Below are positions 17,208 to 25,153 of a stretch of 64,000 nt of DNA, piece after piece; the stretch's first letter is position 1; every line of letters begins with the position of its first letter. Source of the stretch: Roseiflexaceae bacterium (GTDB lineage: Bacteria; Chloroflexota; Chloroflexia; Chloroflexales; Roseiflexaceae); assembly GCA_947450095.1 (NCBI GenBank), contig CANFUF010000001.1, forward strand, positions 1 through 64,000. Reading direction: 5' to 3'. A program made the translations under genes and the position numbers. The notes under the pieces were generated by a model. That model worked only from the letters and a program-made list of their open reading frames with translations. It had not been told where the DNA came from and made no database searches.

Positions 17208-18413
17208 CTAATGTGGCCACACACGTAATTCCACCGTGACGGGTTGTTCGTTGGTAAACTTTGCCACTAATTGGCCTGGAGCACTATTCCCGGGGATGCC
17301 AAAGGCTATTCGGCCACCAATTCGCTGCCCTGGCTCAAGCATTTTGTAGGGAAGTGGTGTATCAATAAATTGGGTAATTTTGGCACTAGAATACCAATTA
17401 CCCTCAAGATCAATAATCGAAAAATCAGCAAAATGGACACGACATGATGCGCTACCAATGGGGCGATTGTTGACCACCGTCACTGTTCCAACCATATACT
17501 TCATGCCATTTAATGCGTTCTGGCCTTTGAGTTGCTCTACATAGCGTATATCACGAATAATCAGCATAATATCATTGGCACTATTACTATTCCAATATCC
17601 ACGGGAAGGCATACTACTACGGAACGATAATAAATCTTGTAGCGACAAGATGCCTGTCGTTGCTAAATAATCTGCAACCACAAACGGAGTAGGCGTCGCG
17701 GAAATTGCAGTAGATTGCAGCGCACTCGTTGATTGGTGATCCGTTTGGGTAAGAACGTCACGGCCAAGCAACCCCAACTGCACGCGATATGGGGCCGGAT
17801 TTTCGGGGTGGTATTCCAAGCGCGCTCGTTCAAATAATTGTATTTGATATGATTGATTATTGATGGTTTCTTGGTATACACCAGTGATTGGTAAACCAAA
17901 GAGTGCGGTGTTTTCGGCAATCGAAAAAGGACCACGCTGATGTGCGGCAATCCCGTATTGTCGCCAATACGAATAAAACTCCCCACACACATATTGTTGT
18001 GTCGTCGCAAACCAGTGACAATCTTTGCGCGATGATTTGGCTACGCCAGCGCTATCAACTTCATTTATCGCACCGGCAGGGGCGATCTGGGCACCGGTCG
18101 TACGCAACAAATAATCACTGCCCAATAAGCCTAATTGGACGTCGTAGGGCGCTGGGTTGTTTGGGTGTAATTCAATCCGGTTCCGTTCAAATAATTGTGT
18201 ACTCACCGGTGCGCCATCGATGGTGGTCTGGGTTTGTTCGGCGATGGGCAACCCAAATACTGCGAGCCCGCCGTGCGCTTCCCAGTAGGTACGAATTGCG
18301 CCATCGATGCAATATCCCGTTTCAGCAAAACAACGCGATGCAGCATAGATTGGCGTAAACCATAAGCCACTCAACACGAGAAAAAGACAGGCAATGCACA
18401 TTCGTAACCGCAT
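17208..18413 (-). CDS. Secreted protein with two Chloroflexota-type YW/FGLP/FER repeats
   Basis: A 401-residue exported protein. A signal peptide (MRLRM plus hydrophobic core, cleavage near YAA-S) starts at ATG 18413, which has AAGGA upstream; two earlier in-frame starts give a poorer signal. Two ~80-residue repeats (about 30-110 and 135-225) each contain a Cys pair, G-x-x-x-x-YW, VFGLPI/LFGLPI, QLFER and a YxVQLGLLG end. This is a lineage-typical secreted repeat, often present in tandem beside cell-surface proteins. The C-terminal half (~280-401) is a beta-rich domain with no named match. Function unknown; extracellular binding or adhesion is inferred. Confidence 0.75.
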   Translation of the reverse strand: MRLRMCIACLFLVLSGLWFTPIYAASRCFAETGYCIDGAIRTYWEAHGGLAVFGLPIAEQTQTTIDGAPVSTQLFERNRIELHPNNPAPYDVQLGLLGSDYLLRTTGAQIAPAGAINEVDSAGVAKSSRKDCHWFATTQQYVCGEFYSYWRQYGIAAHQRGPFSIAENTALFGLPITGVYQETINNQSYQIQLFERARLEYHPENPAPYRVQLGLLGRDVLTQTDHQSTSALQSTAISATPTPFVVADYLATTGILSLQDLLSFRSSMPSRGYWNSNSANDIMLIIRDIRYVEQLKGQNALNGMKYMVGTVTVVNNRPIGSASCRVHFADFSIIDLEGNWYSSAKITQFIDTPLPYKMLEPGQRIGGRIAFGIPGNSAPGQLVAKFTNEQPVTVELRVWPH

Positions 18414-18603
18414 ACATAAGTTCCTTCTACGATTCATTTTTCCTACAATTAATAGTATTCTACTGCTTTTTTGAGAAATGCACACATATACAAATCACAA
18501 ATTCGTAAAAAATTGTATGGTAATTGTACGAATTCACGAGACGCTCAGTAATTGTGCGTATCAACAGCCAAATATCGCATCCCAAAGAACGTATACCTAT
18601 AGA

Positions 18604-18628
18604 AAAAAACCACCCCATAAGGGTGGTA
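18604..18628 (-). terminator. Terminator of the tRNA-Val gene
   Basis: On the minus strand, ACCACCC-TTAT-GGGGTGGT is followed by TTTTTTTC, just after the tRNA 3' end. Confidence 0.85.
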
Positions 18629-18630
18629 AA

Positions 18631-18707
18631 TGGTGGGCGATAGTGGGCTCGAACCACCGACCTCATCCGTGTGAAGGATGCGCTCTGACCAACTGAGCTA
18701 ATCGCCC
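18631..18707 (-). tRNA. tRNA-Val (anticodon CAC)
   Basis: A complete cloverleaf: acceptor GGGCGAT/ATCGCCC, D-arm GCTC/GAGC, anticodon stem CATCC/GGATG around loop TTCACAC (anticodon CAC), T-arm GGTGG-TTCGAGC-CCACT, discriminator A and an encoded CCA end (18631-18633). It reads the GUG valine codon. Confidence 0.97.
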
Positions 18708-18721
18708 GAACAACGTGTTGC

Positions 18722-18750
18722 ATTGTAGCATAGCAACAACATAAATGCAA
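18722..18750 (-). promoter_or_regulatory. Promoter of the tRNA-Val gene
   Basis: On the minus strand, TTGCAT (18745-18750), 17 bp, TACAAT (18722-18727), the latter preceded by TGC (extended -10). It lies 14 bp before the mature tRNA. Confidence 0.8.
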
Positions 18751-18768
18751 CTCATCGCCACCAACGCC

Positions 18769-18797
18769 TTGACGAAATCAACAATTCAGTGTAGCAT
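18769..18797 (+). promoter_or_regulatory. Promoter of the aromatic amino acid operon
   Basis: TTGACG (18769-18774), 17-bp spacer, TAGCAT (18792-18797). Transcription would start near 18804, placing a ribosome-binding site (GAAGG, 18816-18820) and the leader peptide directly downstream. It is divergent from the tRNA promoter. Confidence 0.6.
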
Positions 18798-18828
18798 AGG
18801 GCAATGTCTTTTGGCGAAGGTAATAGAC

Positions 18829-18912
18829 ATGACACGACGTTTGCAACGCTGCAACAACTATTATGGGTATTACTTTACCGGCTCACAACTGAGACCGGTC
18901 TCTTCGCCATGA
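18829..18912 (+). CDS. Attenuator leader peptide, Tyr/Phe-rich
   Basis: A 27-codon open frame, ATG to TGA, with GAAGG eight bases upstream. Codons 11-16 read Tyr-Tyr-Gly-Tyr-Tyr-Phe (18859-18876), an extreme local density of aromatic codons that fits a stalling sensor for charged tRNA-Tyr and tRNA-Phe. It sits between a promoter and a terminator hairpin, ahead of aroH and the DAHP synthase gene, whose products make the precursor of Tyr and Phe. The peptide itself probably has no function beyond translation. It is too short for ordinary gene callers and lies in a different frame from a longer, meaningless ORF over the same bases. Confidence 0.82.
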   Translation: MTRRLQRCNNYYGYYFTGSQLRPVSSP

Positions 18913-18973
18913 TGACCCCACGATACCAACGTGAATACCGGCGAGAGGCACCAGCCTCCGCCGGTTTTGTTTT
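18877..18973 (+). promoter_or_regulatory. Transcription attenuator: alternative hairpins and terminator
   Basis: Hairpin 1:2 pairs ACCGGCTC (18877-18884) with GAGACCGGT (18891-18899). The terminator pairs ACCGGCGAGAGGC (18937-18949, one bulged A) with GCCTCCGCCGGT (18954-18965), followed by TTTTGTTTT. Strand 2 sequence CTCTTCGCC (18900-18908) can instead pair with GGCGAGAG (18940-18947), opening the terminator. A ribosome stalled on the Tyr/Phe codons (18859-18876) would cover strand 1 and free strand 2 for antitermination; a ribosome at the TGA (18910) would cover strand 2 and let the terminator form. Confidence 0.8.
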
Positions 18974-19054
18974 GGGATTTCAGGGTCAGATAGATCAACA
19001 GCGTGCTAGCACCGAGTTCACTCGGACAAGGATCAGCCAAGAAGGGAGCCTCGT

Positions 19055-19429
19055 ATGACCATTGCCTGTCGCGGCGTGCGTGGGGCCATTACCTGTAACG
19101 CCAATACCCGTGAGGCGATTTTGGCGGCGACAACCGAACTCTTGCAGGCCGTTATTGCCGCCAACGGGATTGTTGCCGCCGATGTCGCGAGTGTCTGGTT
19201 TACCACTACGGCAGATTTATATGCCGAATTCCCCGCCGTGGCAGCCCGGCAAATCGGCTGGACCGACACGGCCCTGATGTGTACCCACGAAATGAACATC
19301 CCCGGCAGTCTACAATCATGTATCCGGCTTATCATCCATTGGAACACGACACTCGCCCAAGCGGACATCACCCATGTCTACCTCGCTGGCGCCGCCGTCC
19401 TCCGTCCTGATCGTGCCAAGAACAAGTAG
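19055..19429 (+). CDS. aroH: Chorismate mutase, AroH type
   Basis: A 124-residue trimeric chorismate mutase of the B. subtilis AroH fold, converting chorismate to prephenate, the branch leading to Phe and Tyr. Catalytic residues aligned to the Bacillus enzyme are all present: Arg of RGVRGA (residue 9), Cys and Glu of CTHEM, Arg of SCIRL, and Tyr of HVYL. The C-terminal LRPD is also conserved. AAGGGAG precedes the ATG. It is the first structural gene after the Tyr/Phe attenuator and is followed 29 bp later by the DAHP synthase, so the pathway's entry step and the branch step are controlled together. Confidence 0.94.
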   Translation: MTIACRGVRGAITCNANTREAILAATTELLQAVIAANGIVAADVASVWFTTTADLYAEFPAVAARQIGWTDTALMCTHEMNIPGSLQSCIRLIIHWNTTLAQADITHVYLAGAAVLRPDRAKNK

Positions 19430-19458
19430 TTCTATTTGATTACACAAGGAGCTCTATC

Positions 19459-20466
19459 ATGGTTGTTATCATGCAAAACGCCACCCCCAAAGAAGACCTC
19501 GACGCGGTATTGGCTCGTATCGCCGAATTCAACCTGCGTGGCAGTGTCACCGTCGGTGAATCACAAAATATCGTCGGCATTGTCGGTACCCCCATCCCCC
19601 CCCAATTACAAGAGATGCTCGAAAGTATGAGCGGCGTGCGTGAAGTGGTGCGGATTTCACGCCCCTACAAGCTGGCCACCCGCGAATTCCACCCCCGTGA
19701 CACCATCGTCGACGTCAGTGGTGTACTTGTCGGTGGCGGCTCATCCGTCGTGATGGCCGGGCCGTGTGCGGTTGAATCCGAAACCCAAATCATGACCGTC
19801 GCCTACGCCATCAAAAAAGCCGGCGCCCACATGTTGCGCGGTGGGGCCTTCAAACCCCGCTCGTCGCCCTATAGCTTCCGGGGCATGGGCGAAGCCGCCC
19901 TCAAGTTGATGGCCAAAGCCCGCACCGAAACCGGCTTGCCCATCGTTACCGAAGTCATGACTCCCACCGACGTCGCCTTGGTGGCAGAATACGCCGACTT
20001 ACTTCAAATCGGTGCCCGCAACATGCAAAACTACCAGCTCCTCGAAGAAGTAGGCCGCTCACACCGCCCCGTATTACTCAAACGAGGCTTGTCTGCAACC
20101 TTCGAAGAGTGGATGCTGTCGGCCGAATACATCATGAACCAAGGCAACCACAACGTGATTTTGTGTGAGCGGGGCATTCGTACCTTCGAAACCGCCACCC
20201 GCAATACCCTCGACCTCAATGCCGTGGCCCTCGCCAAAAAACGCACCCACTTGCCCATCATCGTCGATCCGTCCCACGGCACCGGCAAATGGTATTTGGT
20301 GGCGCCTATGGCGCTCGCAGGCTTAGCAGCCGGTGCCGATGGCTTGATGATTGAGGTCCACCCCGACCCCGACAAAGCCACCTCAGATGGTCCACAGTCA
20401 CTCACCCTCGACAACTTCGCCGCCTTGATGCCAAAAATCATTGCCCTCGCTGGCGTGTTACACTAA
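19459..20466 (+). CDS. aroF: 3-deoxy-7-phosphoheptulonate (DAHP) synthase, type I-beta
   Basis: A 335-residue enzyme joining phosphoenolpyruvate and erythrose 4-phosphate in the first shikimate-pathway step. An N-terminal ~70-residue ferredoxin-like (ACT-like) regulatory domain precedes the barrel, as in the Thermotoga enzyme, which is feedback-inhibited by Tyr and Phe. Barrel motifs include [53 protein letters not shown] and [15 protein letters not shown] lies before ATG 19459. Double control, by protein feedback and by the Tyr/Phe attenuator, would be consistent. The barrel's metal ligands (Cys, His, Glu, Asp) are all present. Confidence 0.95.
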   Translation: MVVIMQNATPKEDLDAVLARIAEFNLRGSVTVGESQNIVGIVGTPIPPQLQEMLESMSGVREVVRISRPYKLATREFHPRDTIVDVSGVLVGGGSSVVMAGPCAVESETQIMTVAYAIKKAGAHMLRGGAFKPRSSPYSFRGMGEAALKLMAKARTETGLPIVTEVMTPTDVALVAEYADLLQIGARNMQNYQLLEEVGRSHRPVLLKRGLSATFEEWMLSAEYIMNQGNHNVILCERGIRTFETATRNTLDLNAVALAKKRTHLPIIVDPSHGTGKWYLVAPMALAGLAAGADGLMIEVHPDPDKATSDGPQSLTLDNFAALMPKIIALAGVLH

Positions 20467-20482
20467 AGACAATTGTCCTGCT

Positions 20483-20514
20483 GGGTTGGGGGATGCACTG
20501 ACACCCCCCAACCC
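20483..20514 (+). other. GC-rich hairpin between the DAHP synthase gene and prfB
   Basis: GGGTTGGGGG pairs with CCCCCAACCC across a 12-nt loop. No T-run follows, so it is a poor intrinsic terminator; it may shape mRNA stability or partially separate the two genes. Confidence 0.5.
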
Positions 20515-20528
20515 TCAAAAAGGGTGTT

Positions 20529-21627
20529 ATGACCATCACATCAACAGAATTGGAAACCCTACGGGCGCGCTTTGAGAGCGTCCGTGGGCGGCTTTGACTG
20601 GGATACCCGCCAACAATCGATTGCCACCCTCGAACACCAAGCCGCTGACCCTGATTTGTGGAATAATCCCAGCAACGCCCAACAAATCATGCAACGCCTC
20701 ACCCGGCTCAAAGCCGAAATAGCCCGCTGGGACGACGTCCACACTCGCTTCGACACCCTGACTGAATTCCTTAGTCTCGCCGATGACTCCCTCAACGACG
20801 AAATTATGAGCGAATATGCCCGCCTCCTCAGCGATGTCGACAAACTCGAAATCGAAGTGCTCCTGAGTGGGCGCTACGACGACCGCGATGCCTTTTTGGC
20901 GATTAAAGCGGGCATGGGAGGCACCGATGCCGCCGATTGGGCCGAAATGTTGTTGCGTACCTACACCCGCTGGGCCGAATCCAAAGGCTTCAAGTGCAAT
21001 CTGGTTGACCAAACCATGGGCGAAGAAGCTGGCATCAAAAGCGCCACCCTCGAAATTCGTGGTGACTATGCCTATGGCCTCTGCAAAGCCGAAGCAGGCG
21101 TGCATCGCCTGATCCGGCTATCGCCGTTTAATTCGGCCAACACCCGCCAAACCTCGTTTGCCCTCATCGAAGTCATCCCCGAGGTCGATGATGCCCCGGA
21201 AGTCACCCTCAAACCCGAAGACATTCGCGTCGATGTCTACCGCGCCGGCGGTCATGGTGGCCAAGGGGTCAACACCACCGATTCGGCGGTACGCCTAACC
21301 TACAAGCCTGGCACTCCCGAGCAAATCGTCGTCACCTGCCAAAACGAACGCTCGCAAATCCAAAACAAAGAAACCGCCATGAAGGTGTTGCGCGGGCGCC
21401 TGCTCGAACGCGAACTCATCCGCCAACGCGAGGAGCGCGATCGTCTCAAAGGAGCCTTCCAAAAGGCGGACTTTGGTAGTCAGATGCGCAGTTTTTATTT
21501 GCATCCCTACACCTTGGTCAAAGATCACCGCACCGACCACGAAACCAGTAATGTCCAAGCGGTGCTTGATGGTGCCATTGATCCCTTTATCGATGCCTAT
21601 TTACGCTGGAATGTAGGTCGCGAATAA
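20529..21627 (+). CDS. prfB: Peptide chain release factor 2, with programmed +1 frameshift
   Basis: A 365-residue RF2 that terminates translation at UGA and UAA. The first 22 codons start at ATG 20529 (AAGGG upstream) and run into an in-frame TGA at 20595; the rest of the protein continues in the +1 frame from GAC 20596. Joined, the N-terminus matches RF2 (ELETLRARFESVRGRL then DWDTRQQ). Domain features are the stop-codon recognition region with SPF at ~195, and the GGQ motif in GGHGGQG at ~243, which triggers peptide release. Low RF2 raises frameshifting and so restores RF2. The coordinates span both frames. Confidence 0.95.
20583..20598 (+). other. prfB autoregulatory frameshift site
   Basis: The slippery codon CTT (20592-20594) is followed by TGA C (20595-20598), the universal RF2 CUU-UGA-C context. 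The upstream stimulator is GTGGGCGG (20584-20591), a G-rich but weaker Shine-Dalgarno-like stretch than the AGGGGG of E. coli. Confidence 0.92.
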
Positions 21628-21853
21628 GGTTCGCGGTCGGTTTCGCACGTTGCGCTTCCTACGTCGGGCGCCATGCACTGCCTGGCGCTCTGCGCGCAGA
21701 TTCCACGCTACAGGTGCCAGCACCTAGCGTGGAATGACACTGGGAGTGGTAACTTCCTGCCTCAGGCTTCACGCTTCCTACGTAAATTTTGCGTACTGTT
21801 AAGTAAAAATATTGCTATAATCATTACAATCATCTATTTTTAAGAGTTTATCT
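21628..21853. repeat. Intergenic palindromic/duplicated segment
   Basis: No gene is visible. A 36-nt hairpin (21700-21735) pairs ATTCCACGCT...AGGTGC with GCACCT...AGCGTGGAAT. On either side, CGCTTCCTACGT occurs near 21653 and again near 21771. This resembles a dispersed palindromic element of the REP type, and the hairpin may also end the prfB transcript. Whether other copies exist elsewhere in the genome cannot be seen here. Confidence 0.45.
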
Positions 21854-23764
21854 ATGTCACGATTGCCTTCATCAATCATTTTTTTATGTATCATATTGTT
21901 AACAAGTACACTACTTACCGCGTGTAGCACTACCATTTTTGCGATCAAAGCGGTAGACGTCGTATCTGACAGTGGATTCAACGTCAAAACCGATGGATTT
22001 GCGTTTGAAAATTACGAAAGCGCCCCCGACATTGTCAATCTCAAACCGAACGACATGCAGCGCTTGTTCGGCGACAAAGCCTGCATCCGCATCACCAATA
22101 ACGACTGTACCGTCACGCCTCCCGTATTGCAGTGGATGAACGATGTCAACGCAGCCATGAACAATGGCCATTGCGAAGGAATGGCCGTCACCAGTCTGCA
22201 TTTATTCCATCATTTATTAAAACCGACGACGTTTGGTGGCGACAAAACCGACGTATTGCCGCTCAAAGCCAATCAACGCCTCCAAGAAGAAATCGCCTAT
22301 TGGTGGGCCACCCAACGCACTATGCCTACCTACACCAATGTCATCCACGCCAAGCCGAGCCAACTCATCAAACTCCTCGCAGATTCACTGCGTCAAGGCC
22401 AAAACGCATCGATTTTCTATACGGTGGGAATCTATATGCGCGACATGAGTGGTGGCCACGCCGTGACCCCAGTATCAATTACAGATTTAGGCAATAATGT
22501 AGTGGGGCTCAACATCTACGACAACAATTACCCCCAAGAATTACGTACGATTACCGTCGATTTGACCACCGAAAAATGGCATTATGCAGCCGCAAATGAC
22601 CCCAATGATCAAAGTGCCCTATACGAAGGTGACGCAGACAGTCATTCGCTCGAAATAACCCCATCACAGCCCCGCCTCGAAGTCCAAAACTGTGATTTTT
22701 GTGATGCGACGACTCAAGCAGCCCCCAAAGGCAATCGCACATTTATGATTGCCAGCATAGGGGCAGCTGTTACACAACCAGCTGCAACTACCGTATTTGT
22801 CACCCCCGATGGCAAACGCTTGGGGTATGTAAATGGCGTATTAATCAACGAAATCACCGGAGCCAGTGTCACTGTGTTTAAAGGAGCCCCATCGGTGTGG
22901 GATACCCATGGCCAACCGGTTTTTTCCATCCCTGCGGGCATCACCGTCACCTTGCAAATCCAACATACCGGTACAAATACCTTTACCATTAGTGCCTATG
23001 GGAATGGCAGTGTCGTCAAAATCAGCCAATTCACCCTTTCAAATAATAGTATGAGTGATTTACACTTTGGCGATACCGTTGGCTCAATCCAAATCAATAG
23101 CACCAGCGCAACCAACCCAACCATTTACATTGGCGCAGTCAACCCGAGTACGCATACGGCCAATGCCACTCAAATGACAAATCTCGTTGTGCCCCCCAAT
23201 AGTCCAATCACGATTGCCTTCGACCCACAAACCAATACCTACACCATCAAGAGCCCAACCTCAAGCAGTTATGATCTCGAGGTGCGGGTATCAAATCAAC
23301 AAGCCGATTACACCTATACGGCCCCAAACATCACCATCCCACGCGGCAGAGTCGTCTTTACGGTGACCCAAATCAACAGCAATGGGGCAACGGTGACATT
23401 CAATGTCGATAGCAATGATGATGGCACCTATGATGACCAATCAAATGTGTCAGATCAAACCATACCAACCATGACTACGACAGCGATTCCCTCTGTCACA
23501 CCCATCGCGTCTGTCACGCCTATCCCTTCTGCCACGCCTATCCCCACCGACACGGCAGTGCCGCCGACATTATCGGCAACAATAGCCCCTTCAAAAACCC
23601 CACGACCATCCGCCACGACAATTCCCACCGACACCACAATCCCTAGCGAAGTCCCTACCAATACGGCAGTGGCCACCGATACCGTCATCCCCACCGACAC
23701 GGCAGTACCTGCCAAAAAACCCCATCCAACGACCGGGCCCCGTGAACCACCCCCGAGGCCATAG
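21854..23764 (+). CDS. Lipoprotein with possible papain-like Cys/His/Asn site
   Basis: A 636-residue exported lipoprotein; the signal ends at lipobox LLTAC (Cys ~24). The first ~280 residues form a domain with GHCEGMA (Cys near 105), SGGHAVTP (His near 200) and NIYDNNYP (Asp/Asn near 222), in an order and spacing that could form a cysteine-peptidase or transglutaminase-like triad. A central beta-rich region follows. The last ~110 residues are a Thr/Pro/Ser tail of repeating TPIPS/PTDTAVP units typical of surface attachment linkers. It is transcribed alone, between prfB and a convergent terminator. I know no named family; enzymatic activity is inferred from the residues only. Confidence 0.7.
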   Translation: MSRLPSSIIFLCIILLTSTLLTACSTTIFAIKAVDVVSDSGFNVKTDGFAFENYESAPDIVNLKPNDMQRLFGDKACIRITNNDCTVTPPVLQWMNDVNAAMNNGHCEGMAVTSLHLFHHLLKPTTFGGDKTDVLPLKANQRLQEEIAYWWATQRTMPTYTNVIHAKPSQLIKLLADSLRQGQNASIFYTVGIYMRDMSGGHAVTPVSITDLGNNVVGLNIYDNNYPQELRTITVDLTTEKWHYAAANDPNDQSALYEGDADSHSLEITPSQPRLEVQNCDFCDATTQAAPKGNRTFMIASIGAAVTQPAATTVFVTPDGKRLGYVNGVLINEITGASVTVFKGAPSVWDTHGQPVFSIPAGITVTLQIQHTGTNTFTISAYGNGSVVKISQFTLSNNSMSDLHFGDTVGSIQINSTSATNPTIYIGAVNPSTHTANATQMTNLVVPPNSPITIAFDPQTNTYTIKSPTSSSYDLEVRVSNQQADYTYTAPNITIPRGRVVFTVTQINSNGATVTFNVDSNDDGTYDDQSNVSDQTIPTMTTTAIPSVTPIASVTPIPSATPIPTDTAVPPTLSATIAPSKTPRPSATTIPTDTTIPSEVPTNTAVATDTVIPTDTAVPAKKPHPTTGPREPPPRP

Positions 23765-23792
23765 GGTATCGGTACATTACGCGCGACACAAA

Positions 23793-23827
23793 ATACCGTG
23801 ATTGCGATTTGCACGCAATCACGGTAT
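23793..23827. terminator. Bidirectional terminator
   Basis: A perfect 14-bp stem, ATACCGTGATTGCG / CGCAATCACGGTAT, with a 7-nt loop, lies between the lipoprotein gene and convergent glcE. Confidence 0.8.
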
Positions 23828-23862
23828 ATATTTCATCATCAAATATCGATTTTTTATGTCAA

Positions 23863-25116
23863 TCAGACCACAAACCGCCCCGGATTAAAGCGCCGTTGCG
23901 GGTCAAACTCATCGCGAATCCGGAGCATTACATCAAGCCCACCCACTGGGGCATGCCAATACGTGTCGAGGTTAGTCGCATTCGTTGCCACCCATACCGC
24001 TTCGGGCAATGCTTCGAACCATTGGTTTTGGGTGTTGGCATCGAGTCCCGTTACCCGCACATACCCCACACCGATACTCGCCCGGGCATGAATCTGTGGA
24101 TTCCCCCCCAACGACTGCCCCAAATCACCAATCCGCTGCACCAATTCATCCACAAATGCCGGCAAAGTAGCCCAGCGCAGCACCAATTCGCCAACGGCGA
24201 GGTGCTCGACCGCCGATGCATCAGCAATGGTCTGCCAGCACTGGATATGTGTTTCATTATAAAAAAGCGTGGTGGCACCACCGTGAATTTGGGCGCGCTG
24301 CGGAAGCTCAGTCATGTGCCGGTCTACCGCCGCTTGGGGTCCTTCGTAGGCCAACGCAACACCCCACTCACCCGTAACGCCAATGCGTTGTAACAACGTG
24401 GCATCAAGTAATTCACACGTCACTGGCGTGAGTTGTGATTCCATCACGTCAGTAATATAGGCAAGTGCCTGATCTGACTGGGCAAACGTCGCAATCACCG
24501 TAGCGGTCACTGGCGGAATCGGAATGAGCTTGAAATTGGCCGATACAATCACCGCCAATGTCCCAAAGCTCCCGTGATAGAGTTTCATCATATCGAACCC
24601 GCTGACGTTTTTGACGACCATGCCCCCGGCACGTGACGGCTGCCCATTGACTTCGACCACCCCAATCCCAATCATCATGTCGCGCAAAATTCCATAATTG
24701 GCGCGCCGCGGCCCATCAGTGGCGGTGGCAATCATCCCCCCAATCGTGGTCTGGTCAGGCAAGGCCGGGTCAACGGGCAACATTTGGCCGTGTTGGGCGA
24801 GATAGGTGCGCAAGGCACCCATCGTCATCCCTGCTTCTACCGAAATCGTCAAGTCATTGGGCTCGTGTTGCAATACCCGATTCAATGCCGTCGTCACCAC
24901 CACCAAATCAACTGCGGTGGGAGGCGCCCCAATCAATTGATGCGTGCCACCACCCCACGCCACCACCCGCCACCCTTGGTGGGCGGCATAGTTGATCAAC
25001 ACCGACACGTCAGCACTAGTTTGGGGCACCGCCACTCGCACCGGCACCACCCCATGCACCGTATAGCGCTGGCATTGGGACATATCTGTTGAAATTAATA
25101 CGCTAATATCTGACAT
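23863..25116 (-). CDS. glcE: FAD-binding oxidoreductase, glycolate oxidase subunit GlcE-like
   Basis: A 417-residue FAD_binding_4/PCMH-fold protein; GlcE partners GlcD in oxidation of glycolate (or D-lactate-like 2-hydroxy acids) to the keto acid. It shows AWGGGTHQLIGAPP for FAD pyrophosphate binding, TIGGMIATATDGPRR, and VKNVSGFDMMKLYHGSFGTLAVI, all GlcE hallmarks. ATG 25116 has AAGGA six bases upstream, better than the GTG one codon earlier. It follows glcD in the same operon. The iron-sulfur subunit GlcF is not present beside them, so electron transfer must use a component encoded elsewhere or the complex differs. Confidence 0.85.
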   Translation of the reverse strand: MSDISVLISTDMSQCQRYTVHGVVPVRVAVPQTSADVSVLINYAAHQGWRVVAWGGGTHQLIGAPPTAVDLVVVTTALNRVLQHEPNDLTISVEAGMTMGALRTYLAQHGQMLPVDPALPDQTTIGGMIATATDGPRRANYGILRDMMIGIGVVEVNGQPSRAGGMVVKNVSGFDMMKLYHGSFGTLAVIVSANFKLIPIPPVTATVIATFAQSDQALAYITDVMESQLTPVTCELLDATLLQRIGVTGEWGVALAYEGPQAAVDRHMTELPQRAQIHGGATTLFYNETHIQCWQTIADASAVEHLAVGELVLRWATLPAFVDELVQRIGDLGQSLGGNPQIHARASIGVGYVRVTGLDANTQNQWFEALPEAVWVATNATNLDTYWHAPVGGLDVMLRIRDEFDPQRRFNPGRFVV

Positions 25117-25153
25117 CACAAATCCTTTTCAGGCCTGATTTATCGATTAAAAA

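Noticed and set aside
18804-19058. 84-codon ORF upstream of aroH
   Set aside because: It overlaps the leader peptide and the terminator hairpin in another frame, lacks a ribosome-binding site for its ATG (which lies at the expected transcription start) and has no recognisable domain.
20529-20597. prfB read as a broken gene because of the in-frame TGA
   Set aside because: CTT TGA C is the universal RF2 programmed frameshift; both frames join into a complete RF2.
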